Positions 10,342 to 18,980 of a DNA stretch of 64,000 nucleotides are shown piece after piece. The stretch lies in contig CM074128.1 of the NCBI GenBank assembly GCA_037178625.1, forward strand, positions 682,001 to 746,000, read 5' to 3'. Position 1 is the first letter of the stretch. The number at the start of each line of letters is the position of its first letter. A program made the translations under genes and the position numbers. Below the pieces are notes generated by a model. It ran no database searches and had not been told where the DNA came from. It worked only from the letters and a program-made list of their open reading frames with translations. The stretch is from Skeletonema tropicum. Lineage: Eukaryota; Bacillariophyta; Thalassiosirophyceae; Thalassiosirales; Thalassiosiraceae.

Positions 10342-11959
10342 CTACAGTAGTAGAAGCAGTATTCAACGCAGTAGCAGTCGCATTCGCTGCAGTAGTTGTA
10401 GTAGTAGTAGCAGCAATATCATCACCCCATTCCACTTCATCAATATGTTCCACATCCGATGGTAAATCAATCGGACGTTTTTCCATATAAAGTGATTTGG
10501 CATTTTTCCAATGGAGGGATTGGGTGTATTCGGTATTGTTGGCTTGTTCTTGGTCGTAGTTCCTAATGTGGGTATTGTTGATGATGGTGTTGTTATTGGA
10601 TTGTACTACTGATGAGGAGGTGGGGTGGTGGTTTACAAGAAGTTCATTCTTGAGTGGTGGTGGATTCCGATTGATAGTATCATTTTTTGTACTTGATAAT
10701 GCAACAACTACTGCAGAAGATGTAGCTACTGGAATGGTATTGCCACTATCAATTGGAGCTTGTGGAGGACCACCACTACGTGACTGTTGTTGTGGATAAT
10801 TCTGCTGCTGGTGAGGTGACCGATTATTATCATTGTACTGATAACCACCACTATTACCATTATTGTTCTTGTTGTCACTGATTGGATGATTATTATTGGA
10901 TGGGAGAACCACTCTCATTCCCCATCCTGACGATGACTCATTGCTGCCGTTGTTGCCAATGCTGTTGTTGTTGTTGTTGTTGTTGTTGTTACTGCTATTA
11001 CTATTCACAAATGACGATGTAGACAAGGATGGTATTCCAGAGGATGATGAAGAGGATGACTGTGTCACATTATTCCCAGAATGATACTGCTGCTGCTGCT
11101 GCTGACGATTATGAGGAGGCGGAGGATAGTTTCCTCTTGGTCCATTGTTCCCAATATCATTCCCTTCAATTGATTGTGGTGGTGGTTGACGTCCAGATGT
11201 CATGGAGGCAAATGACGTTCCACTTGTTGCTGGTGGTGGTGGTGCTTTGTGTGATGGAATGTTGTACTCTTGATTGCTGCTGATGTTGGAATTGTTGTTG
11301 CTAGCATTGGATGTTGATGGTAGTGGTGGTGGTGCAGACCTTGGAGGATGTGACGGTGGCGGTGGTGGCGGCGGTGGTTCATAATAATTATTACTCTTAT
11401 TGACAATATTATGCGATTTCTTACTCCACGATAATGGAGGAGGTCCAGCCTGTTGTTGTTGCTGCTGCGGTGGTGGTGGAGGAGGATGAGTCCCTGGCGG
11501 TGGAGAGAAACGAGGTGGTGGTGGTGGTGAAAAGCGATGATTGTGCGATTGTTGCTGATGGTGCGGTGGCGGTGGTGGTTGAAATCGCTGTTGAAATCCT
11601 TCCGAATTGTTTTTATGATGATTATTATTATGTTTTTGATAGGATGATTGAGATGATGACGATTGAGGAGGCTGAAATCGTTGACGGAAATTAGGATGAT
11701 TCCCTCCACCACGTTGATGATGTTGTTGCTGCTGGTGATGATGATAGGGAGGAGGACCACCACGATTATTATTATTATTGTAGCGCTTGCCATCAGACAT
11801 TGCCCCCTGCTGCTGCTGCTGCTGAGGCTGTCGTTGCGGCGGTGGTGGCAATTGTCTCATTTCTCCCTTCTCAGCAGTAATAGCATTAGTATCTCCATCA
11901 ATTTTGCCTTTTTGATTATTAGCTGCCACTGCAGCATTCCATCGTTGCCGTGGATCCAT
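10319..11959 (-). CDS. Low-complexity N-terminal part of the SET fusion gene
   Basis: A 546-residue frame starts at the ATG at 11959 and stops at 10319, overlapping the open SET frame by about 20 bases. It is rich in Pro, Gln, Asn, Ser and His, with poly-Q and PPPPP tracts, and ends in a short ordered acidic piece (SLHWKNAKSLYMEKRPIDLP, VEHIDEVEWGDD). The SET frame has no start codon of its own, and this frame has the ATG and no C-terminal domain, so both almost certainly form one gene of about 2,300 codons. The join needs one base removed in the AAATAAT around 10319-10324. A 49-nt GT-AG intron from the GTAG at about 10347 to the AAG before ATCGAACAC would also restore phase. Confidence 0.75.
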   Translation of the reverse strand: MDPRQRWNAAVAANNQKGKIDGDTNAITAEKGEMRQLPPPPQRQPQQQQQQGAMSDGKRYNNNNNRGGPPPYHHHQQQQHHQRGGGNHPNFRQRFQPPQSSSSQSSYQKHNNNHHKNNSEGFQQRFQPPPPPHHQQQSHNHRFSPPPPPRFSPPPGTHPPPPPPQQQQQQAGPPPLSWSKKSHNIVNKSNNYYEPPPPPPPPSHPPRSAPPPLPSTSNASNNNSNISSNQEYNIPSHKAPPPPATSGTSFASMTSGRQPPPQSIEGNDIGNNGPRGNYPPPPHNRQQQQQQYHSGNNVTQSSSSSSSGIPSLSTSSFVNSNSSNNNNNNNNNSIGNNGSNESSSGWGMRVVLPSNNNHPISDNKNNNGNSGGYQYNDNNRSPHQQQNYPQQQSRSGGPPQAPIDSGNTIPVATSSAVVVALSSTKNDTINRNPPPLKNELLVNHHPTSSSVVQSNNNTIINNTHIRNYDQEQANNTEYTQSLHWKNAKSLYMEKRPIDLPSDVEHIDEVEWGDDIAATTTTTTAANATATALNTASTTVEFYTAGK

Positions 11960-12490
11960 TATTATTTATTGATGGTAAGTTGTGTCGATTGTGATTGATC
12001 AATAATTTTGAATTTTGAATTTTTTGCCAAAGATATGCATGTATTTTAGAATATCGTGTCAAGATTTCTCACAATATGACATTGGATGAGTCTATCAGTT
12101 GTTTGCATTAATAACTAGCTGGTGCTGTACAAGAGGTGGATTCCTCTCGCTGAGGATGGTCAGGGACATTGGGATTGGTTGCTGCCCAAGAGGAACTGGC
12201 GTTCTGTGTCATTGATTTTGAAATGAAGACGATTTTCGATTTTTGTGGATGACAAAGAAAGTCAACACTTTCGGGCATTTTGAAGTGACGGGCTGACCCT
12301 CTTTTTATCTGTTCGAGTGCCTCGGTGGTTAGGGCAATTCTTTCCCCTCTGCCCCCTGAATTATCCCCCCTTTAGCCAGATCTGGCAAGCATAATGCAAA
12401 TCCCATCATCCCACACAACAACTTGCATCAAGCTACAGTGAGGGTATCTTCTCTCCAATTCATCTTCACTCTCTCCACACACTGTAAATA
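11960..12490. other. Divergent intergenic region
   Basis: About 530 bases between the start of the SET fusion gene (minus) and the Sm G gene (plus). It must hold both promoters. I see no open frame, RNA gene or repeat. A C-rich patch 'cccctctgccccctgaattatccccccttt' lies about 130 bases before the Sm G start. Confidence 0.5.
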
Positions 12491-13029
12491 ATGTCGTCAA
12501 AACATCAGAAAGGTCCAGATCTCAAGAGATTTATGGTGAGTTTAGTTGATGGTTGGTTAGGAAGCATCGGATGTGCAATCAATATCATTAAAATCATGAT
12601 GTGAACACGTTGTGTGCTTGTGGACATACATACTATATCTTTAACATCACGATTAGTGACTACAGAGCTCCAGAGAGGTAGTAGTGCATCGTTAGTTTTA
12701 ATTACTCGTCATGTTCTCATGTAATAATATATTGATTTTCTTTCTCACTTCACCCACCTACACAAAACACATCATACAAAACAACAACAACTAAATAATA
12801 TCATACACAACAACCATCATTATTTCAGGATAAAAAATTAAAATTATCCCTCAACGGCAATCGCAAAGTGGTAGGACAACTCCGCGGATACGATGCCTTT
12901 CTCAATGTAGTATTGGAAGATGCAGTGACAGAAACGACGGGTGGGACTACAGAAAATATTGGAACTATTGTGATTCGGGGCAATTCGATTATTCAATTTG
13001 AGAGTGTGGATCGTATACAGACTGCATAG
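12491..13029 (+). CDS. SNRPG: Sm protein G of spliceosomal snRNPs, two exons
   Basis: Exons 12491-12535 and 12829-13029 encode 81 residues, too short for simple ORF calling. Exon 1 gives MSSKHQKGPDLKRFM; the intron is GTGAGT...TTTCAG, 293 nt, phase 0. Exon 2 begins DKKLKLSLNGNRKVVGQLRG, the Sm1 motif, and holds the Sm2 motif GTIVIRGNSIIQFES. Length and motifs match SNRPG of other eukaryotes. Sm G is one of seven Sm proteins forming the ring on U1, U2, U4 and U5 snRNAs, built in the cytoplasm and used in the nucleus. The cap-hypermethylase gene TGS1, which acts on the same particles, lies 1.2 kb downstream. The frame is intact. Confidence 0.95.
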
Positions 13030-13305
13030 TTAGTTGTATAATATATATAGGAAGGAGTGGAGGGAATGGGTATACATCATTATGAAGACGTAACAGATAG
13101 GAAGGGGAGTGATGAATGATGGAAATGCCACAATTTATTCGGGGCAATGGCAATACAACAACATCTTCTGGTCATGATGTAGAATTGACAAGATTGCAAC
13201 ATTCAAATTAGAATCTAACGCGGAGTCGTCACTTTCCTTATAAACATGCATATTATAGAAATCAATAATCTATGTCGAAGTGCTTTCCCTATTACACACT
13301 GTGTA

Positions 13306-13731
13306 TTATAACACGATGCTCATGCTTTCCCGAATAGGCATGAGTGATGACTTAAGCGACGACTTTCGTTTCTGCCTCTGAAACAGATGTATCTTCCTAC
13401 TTCGCTGCTTTGTCGTCTTTTTGTCATCGTCTATTTTCCGGATCTTCCCTGGTGCAATTCTATCAATGATTGATGGCTCCCTATTATTCTCGTCGACCTC
13501 GACAATCTTCTGTCTCACTGACACTTGTGCCTTCTTTTTTTGCTTGGCAATCCAAATTTCCTCTCGGTACAAATCGCTTCGATGAAACTGTGTGATTGTT
13601 CGACGCTTATTCTTTCGTTCTAATTCAAAGTTGTCGATTGGATATACCTTCTTTGTAGTGTGTACGGATGAAGTGTTGCTGTACTGACGCAACTCCAACA
13701 CTTCTACTTGATCAAATTTTACAGCAGTCAT
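13306..13731 (-). CDS. Hypothetical basic protein, 141 residues
   Basis: Intact frame from the ATG at 13731 to the stop at 13306. It starts MTAVKFDQVEVLELRQY and is very rich in Lys, Arg and Ser, with a highly basic C-terminal third (KKTTKQRSRKIHLFQRQKRK) that looks like a nuclear localisation signal. The opening 'VKFDQVEVLEL' followed by 'YREEIWIAKQKKKA' resembles short diatom proteins with a V-x-F-x-x-V-x-V-x-E start, seen also at 58.2-58.6 kb. No enzyme domain is visible. Function unknown. Confidence 0.6.
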   Translation of the reverse strand: MTAVKFDQVEVLELRQYSNTSSVHTTKKVYPIDNFELERKNKRRTITQFHRSDLYREEIWIAKQKKKAQVSVRQKIVEVDENNREPSIIDRIAPGKIRKIDDDKKTTKQRSRKIHLFQRQKRKSSLKSSLMPIRESMSIVL

Positions 13732-14192
13732 GGTTGAGTTTTATATTCTTTCATATTATGAGAGGAGAAGGAGACGGGCTGCATGAGGTGCTGTCGTGAC
13801 AAATTGCTGCCAACCGTCTTGGCTGCATGCCGTGATATGCCGCCATCTTGGTTGCCTCAAGGGATGGACAAAAGAGAGGATGCCATCTTCGTGTGATTGA
13901 TGGGGAGGGCGTGAATGATGGCTTGGCGGAGAAGCAAATACTAATTCCTACGTGCAGAGTGAGGTAGATTATTTTTATTCACGAACCTAAAGTAGCTACA
14001 GTCCCTCTTGGCCTGCCACCTGCCACTCATTGATTTGTTTGACATCTATTACTTCTGTGCATGCTGATGGGAAGAGCATTGCTTTCCTATTGTAGATAGA
14101 CGCTGCTGAGGGTGAAGAAATTGTTCGACTGCACATGCTTTGCGCGTTATACCATTATTTGTGCGGACAATTCGTGTTCATGACTTGAAACC
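13732..14192. other. Divergent intergenic region
   Basis: About 460 bases between the minus-strand basic protein and TGS1, so it should hold two promoters. It contains repeated 'gccatcttggttgcc / gccgtcttggctgca' pieces around 13800-13860. No coding frame or RNA gene is visible. Confidence 0.45.
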
Positions 14193-15875
14193 ATGGCAGA
14201 TGCCGCAGCGGTCGATATCCAAACAACATCAATTGCAAAAGATGTAACGAAATCCTCAGCAAACAATAAAAGAAAGAGGAGTGACGGTGATGGTAATCAA
14301 ACTGGTAATAGCATAACTAATACTAACAACAACAAACGCCGCAAGAAGAAAAAGGGTAGTGGCGGCAAGAAGGGTTCCCATCAGCACCACTTGAAGCAAA
14401 AGAGGAATTGGATAGAAAATTGTTCTGAAAGCATCTCAAGAATACCATCAAATTGTGCAGCACCAGTCACATGTGTTATAACAAGATCTGAGATTGAAGA
14501 GGAACCACTTCTGCCGAAACAAGTTGTTGATGGTGTAACACAAAGCGAAGATACAAAACATACACTTGGTATTGAAGATGATGATGCAGTAGCTGAGATA
14601 GATTGTACTGGCAGCAATAATGAGCCGCCGGTAGAGAGCAGTACATTGTCAATAGAAAAGTCGGCAAACAATATTGCACGTCTATCAAAGTCATTCGTAA
14701 ATACTCTATCACAAGATCCGAAACAACCATGGACAACAGCGACTACAGTCCAAGTCAACGGTGAAGAAAAGAAGCTATTCATTCCAGTGAAGAGACATGC
14801 TTCTGCAAATGGTCCAACAAAGTGGCAACAAAAGCAAAAGAAGCAAGGAAATAAAAAGGGTCAGAACTACTCCCACCTTCCAGATGGAGACAATGGTGAT
14901 GGGAAAAAGAATCCATATCCAAAGGAGGCAGTGCCGGATAAATTTTGGGCGCAAAGAAAGCGTTTGTTCTCTCGGTACGATGAAGGAATACAGATCGGTG
15001 GCGAAGAGGATCCTGAGATGTGGTATAGCGTAACACCAGAGTCGATTGGACTACATATTGCCAACCGTATGATATCAATGATTAATTGTGATGAGAACGC
15101 TTCAAATGATACAGGAGCTGGTGACACGTCAAATACGCAACCTACTGATTCAAAGAAAGAAATAGTGATCATTGATGCATTCTGTGGATGCGGTGGCAAC
15201 TCGATAGCATTTGCTCGGTTGAACAATAACAAAGACGTGACTAGGAGCAATACTCGTGTGAAAGTCATTGCTGTGGATAACAACTTGTCACGGTTAAAGA
15301 TGGCAGCAAATAATGCATCGATTTACGGAATATGCACAGACGACATTGTTCTTGTTCATGCCGATGCTGTTGAGGTTGTCAATGCCTACGAAGAAGGATC
15401 ACGTAAAAACAAACAAACTGATATTCCAACAAACGACAAGACATATTTTGGCTTTGCATTGGGTGGGGTGGAACTACTTCCAGATCACGTCGATGCTTTA
15501 TTTTTGTCTCCTCCTTGGGGTGGAATGGACTACAATGTAAACAATAAGAATGGCAACTCTGGATTTGATCCAGTCAAGGGAATAACTTTGGAGTCAAAAA
15601 TGCACGACAATGAGAGTGAGGTTATGAAAACTAATGGTGGAGAGTTAATGACAATGGCGGCCAAGGCAGTGCTCAGTGAGTCCAAGCAGGAAGGATTGGT
15701 CGTCGCATTTCTTCCACGAAACATTGATGGTATATCCTTTACCAGGACTGTCGTGAATAACGTCAAAGGTCACATCGAGCTAGAGCAAAATGTCGTCAAT
15801 GGTAAAACCAAGACTGTCACAGCCTACCTCGGACAATGTGTGAATCGATCTTTGACGGGAGAAGTGAAGAACTAA
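14193..15875 (+). CDS. TGS1: Trimethylguanosine synthase (RNA cap hypermethylase)
   Basis: 560 residues. The first 230 are low-complexity and basic (KRKRS, NNNKRRKKKKGSGGKKG), a likely nuclear or nucleolar signal. The catalytic half carries the TGS1 signature KFWAQRKRLFSRYDEGI, then MWYSVTPESIGLHIA, the SAM-binding motif I IDAFCGCGGNSIAFA (about residue 327), an acidic loop VIAVDNNLSRLKMAANNA, and catalytic motif IV SPPWGGMDY (about residue 438), whose Trp stacks on the m7G cap. The enzyme turns the m7G cap of snRNAs and snoRNAs into 2,2,7-trimethylguanosine. The end, with 'VVAFLPRNID' and 'TVTAYLG', completes the fold. The frame is intact and there is no sign of an intron. Confidence 0.95.
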   Translation: MADAAAVDIQTTSIAKDVTKSSANNKRKRSDGDGNQTGNSITNTNNNKRRKKKKGSGGKKGSHQHHLKQKRNWIENCSESISRIPSNCAAPVTCVITRSEIEEEPLLPKQVVDGVTQSEDTKHTLGIEDDDAVAEIDCTGSNNEPPVESSTLSIEKSANNIARLSKSFVNTLSQDPKQPWTTATTVQVNGEEKKLFIPVKRHASANGPTKWQQKQKKQGNKKGQNYSHLPDGDNGDGKKNPYPKEAVPDKFWAQRKRLFSRYDEGIQIGGEEDPEMWYSVTPESIGLHIANRMISMINCDENASNDTGAGDTSNTQPTDSKKEIVIIDAFCGCGGNSIAFARLNNNKDVTRSNTRVKVIAVDNNLSRLKMAANNASIYGICTDDIVLVHADAVEVVNAYEEGSRKNKQTDIPTNDKTYFGFALGGVELLPDHVDALFLSPPWGGMDYNVNNKNGNSGFDPVKGITLESKMHDNESEVMKTNGGELMTMAAKAVLSESKQEGLVVAFLPRNIDGISFTRTVVNNVKGHIELEQNVVNGKTKTVTAYLGQCVNRSLTGEVKN

Positions 15876-15960
15876 ATAGACGAAGCAATAAAAGTATATA
15901 GAGAAATTCTTTGAGCTAGACATGCCTCCTACACGCAATGGCTCTCTCGGAGAGAATTCT

Positions 15961-16777
15961 TTACAAGAGACCTGGCGCTTTGATATCACGCAAGCCCTGA
16001 AGATTGCGCTTCATACCCTTTGGGTCAGCCCATTCCGAGTTCAGATAGTCGTCTTCGTCAGCATCCGCGAGTTGCTTTAGCTCCTCCTGTCGTTTGAAGT
16101 AGAATGCAGCCATGGCATTGCGTTCAGCCTCGCTCACAATTGCTTCTCGGGGAGGTGGACCAGCTTCCTTTAGAGTCAGCTTGCATATCACTTTTGTCTT
16201 TTCATTGGTTCCGAGTCTATCCGAAACCGAGTTGCCCGCGCACAAATTCCTTGTTGAAGGCATACAGCGATGCATTACTCTCGGCTCACGTTACCTTGTA
16301 GATTCAGCTTCTCGAGTGGCTCCTCCAATGCCATTCTTGTCACTTCCCATTCTGGTAGCCCCATTGGATACGCGGTCGCCTACTGCATCACGAACACCGC
16401 TGATCTTTTCGTCAATCTCACGATAGGTCAAAGCTACTTTCTTCTCCACCTGCTTGTTCGCCACGTATTCACTCAATACTTCAGCCGCTTGTTGAAGAAC
16501 GCTCGCCATTTGTTCATCAGGAGGATTGCCTGTGCGTAGACCAGATGGATCGACAATGCTGCCAGGCGTTTCGTCGTCCGATCCATGTTGTTTCATCAGT
16601 CCATACAGTCGATAAACCTCTCACGGCATCTACGATTAGGGTTGCTCGTAGACGAGTATTGTGGATTGAAACGATTGATTGGATCAAATCATCGACTTTG
16701 GTGGAGGCTTTGGTCTCGAAGAGAAACTCGTCATTGTTGTCAGAGTTTAGAGCGGATTTGAGATGAATGAGGACCAT
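15961..16777 (-). CDS. CFAP298: CFAP298 (C21orf59/Kurly) cilia protein, one frame break
   Basis: The start MVLIHLKS at 16777 matches the conserved start of the family; an upstream ATG at 16882 is less likely. Exon 1 is 16295-16777 and exon 2 is 15961-16249. The 45-nt intron GTAACG...AACAAG (16250-16294) carries the stop that otherwise cuts the frame. Family hallmarks: 'DPSGLRTGNPPDEQM', 'KKVALTYREIDE', 'GTNEKTKVICKL' and the C-terminal 'RQEELKQL...YLNSEWADP'. In animals the protein is needed for outer dynein arm assembly and motile cilia. Near 16619-16622 (GCCGTGAGAGG on the minus strand) the frame shifts; dropping one A restores it. The predicted protein is about 256 residues against about 290 in human. 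Family assignment is strong. Confidence 0.85.
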
Positions 16778-17190
16778 CGCATTCGTGTGTAGGTAGGCAA
16801 GGAGCAGCTTGATAGAAGAAGCAATGACACTATATCTCAATGCTACAATGACGAAGCGTATAGTATGTTCCGTGGTAATCAAGAGTATACAAAAAAATAC
16901 TCTCGCTTCGAGCTGGATTTGAATTGAAGTGGAGAAGAAATGAAAATAGATCTCTTAAAAAGCGTAATTTTTTATGAATTTTAATTGAGTGGCAGCACAC
17001 TGTCCCCATTTTCTACTTGGTCTCATTCCCTGTTATGTATGCCAAATAGCCAAACAACAATTGACCCCGGACCAATTATTTGTCTACAACATAGCTCTTT
17101 CTCTCTATCTGACCATGATACTACTAAAAAGATACAACCCGCATATATCTACTATCTCACACAGCCCCCAACACAAATTAGATGTTCTCC
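16778..17190. other. Intergenic between CFAP298 and the CDK gene
   Basis: About 410 bases upstream of CFAP298 and downstream of the CDK gene, both on the minus strand. It should carry the CFAP298 promoter and the CDK 3' end. Frames on the plus strand here show no protein-like composition. No RNA gene or repeat seen. Confidence 0.4.
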
Positions 17191-18101
17191 TTAGTCAAGG
17201 TCATCAAAGAAGGGATGATTCAAAGAATCCTTTGCCGTAATCCTATCCTTAGGACTGTACGCCAAAAATCTCTCCAGCAATTCCACACCATTCGCATCCA
17301 CATTATCCAAAAATGTCTTGGAGAATTTACTCTTGTACCAGATAGGGAACGATGTATTCCAATCCTGCAGGGATGTCACGCCAGGCCACACCTGTTCATT
17401 CGGAGTACCAAGCTGCCGAAAGATTTTGAAGAGTTCATCAATTTCCGAATCTCCCGGGAACAATGGTCGCTTCGTTACCATCTCCACAAAGATGGTCCCG
17501 ATGGCCCATGTGTCCATGGGCGGTGCAGTACGTTTGCGACCCCAACAAAATTTCGGGTGGGCGGTACCACAACGTGACAACCTCATGAGTTAATGGCCGG
17601 ATCGGGGGACAGAAGGCACGTGCCAACCCAAAGTCGGCAAGTTTCAACACCCCATCTCGTGATACGAGGAGATTCTGTGGTTTGAGATCTCTGTGCATGA
17701 CACCCCGGGCATGACAAAAGGCAAGACCGCGGCACATTTGGAACAGGTAGGACTTTACCAACATTGGATCCAATAGCCCATTGTAGGATTCCAGTGCCTT
17801 CTTCAAATCTCTGTCAAGGAATTCAAATACAAGGTAGAGCTTCCCATCTTGTTGGACACAGTCCCTTAAATCGACAATATTTTCATGGGTCAATTCTCTA
17901 AGGAGTGAGATTTCACGTAGTGCCGTGGAGGGGATGCCCTCGTCTTCGACCTCGAGACGGATACGTTTTAGGGCGACAATTTCATCGGTTTGTCTGTCGC
18001 GTGCTTTGTAGACGACACCGTAGGTTCCTTCGCCTAGGTTGGAGCCTGGCTTTTCAATTTTTTGATAACTGTGTGTTGATATTATATTGGTAGTGTTTCA
18101 T
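17191..18101 (-). CDS. Cyclin-dependent kinase with PSTALRE helix, frame breaks
   Basis: About 302 residues once two single-base breaks are corrected, the usual CDK1/2 length. Seen in order: Gly loop [11 protein letters not shown], the lysine in VALKRI, the cyclin-binding helix [13 protein letters not shown], catalytic [16 protein letters not shown], the T-loop with [13 protein letters not shown], and the C-lobe [25 protein letters not shown] is intermediate between PSTAIRE (CDKA/CDK1) and the P[S/P]T[A/T]LRE of plant CDKB; diatoms are known to have such a kinase, often called CDKA2. Breaks: an extra C in 'GCCC' at about 17518-17520 (after [10 protein letters not shown]), and an extra A in the A6 run at 18058-18063 near the start (ATG at 18101). 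Likely a cell-cycle kinase. Confidence 0.85.
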
Positions 18102-18980
18102 TGTGTTTGTATTGAGAGTGGAATGAATGTTTAGTGGTCAAAGAGAGAGTGTGTGTGTGTAAAGGTGATGTGAGTATGCTCAGTTCATTAATAAATGCAA
18201 CACATTGTCAATAATAACATCATCAAGATAATTTCTCTGCAATAATACAAGTAGTGCACCACCAATACAGAGGCAAGCGTTGCCAACATCGCGATGGTGT
18301 ACGACATCATTCATTGAAAAATGACATGGACATTTTTTACAACAACGGCTAGCTCTCGCAAATGACACGGAAAGCCACACGGCCAAATCCAACGATCATC
18401 TCCTCGACTAATGCAGCAGCAGGTTGATAGAAATTGACCGTACCGATCCATAATATATTATTATTCCACACCAAGAATAAGTACCATAGAGAGAGACCAA
18501 TTCAAGGTTGGGCTCGTGATTTGACGGCGAATGATTTGTTTGGCGAAATTTGCTCTTGTGGGTGCTTCTCGGCGTTTGGAGTGACCGTTTTCTGATAAAA
18601 AAGGGGAATTGCCCCCTAAGCCTCGGTACCGTTTCCTGTGAGGGTAGCTAATATAATAGGTACCCAGCATTGGAACTATCGTGAGGGGACTTGCCCCCAG
18701 CCCCCTTACGGGACCTTTTTTTGAATGTTTTCTCCTAAAGTATACCCTGATTATTTACACAGGGTGTGTGTGTGCTCGAATCATCATCTCAAAGTAACGG
18801 CATTTTTATCGCCCACTTTTGAACTTGCCACCACTTTCATCGATTGCATCGACAGCAACACTCTTTGCAGTGGCGATAGCGAGAATAACAATAGCAGAGC
18901 AACGGTAATAGTGGCTGATAAGTAAATCGCAGCAGCAGTACATAGCGTCAGCATAATCATCGACAATCAATCAATCAACA
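18102..18980. other. Divergent intergenic region, 880 bases
   Basis: Lies between the starts of the CDK (minus) and kinesin (plus) genes, so both promoters are here. A GT-rich run (gagagagtgtgtgtgtg) is at about 18143-18160. Two C-rich patches of similar form, 'ggggaattgccccct' (18602) and 'ggggacttgcccccag' (18686), may be remnants of one repeat. Short open frames show no recognisable protein. Confidence 0.4.

Noticed and set aside
18180..18392. A 70-codon minus-strand frame upstream of the CDK gene
   Set aside because: Cys-rich but with no domain, splice signal or coding bias; it lies in the divergent promoter region.
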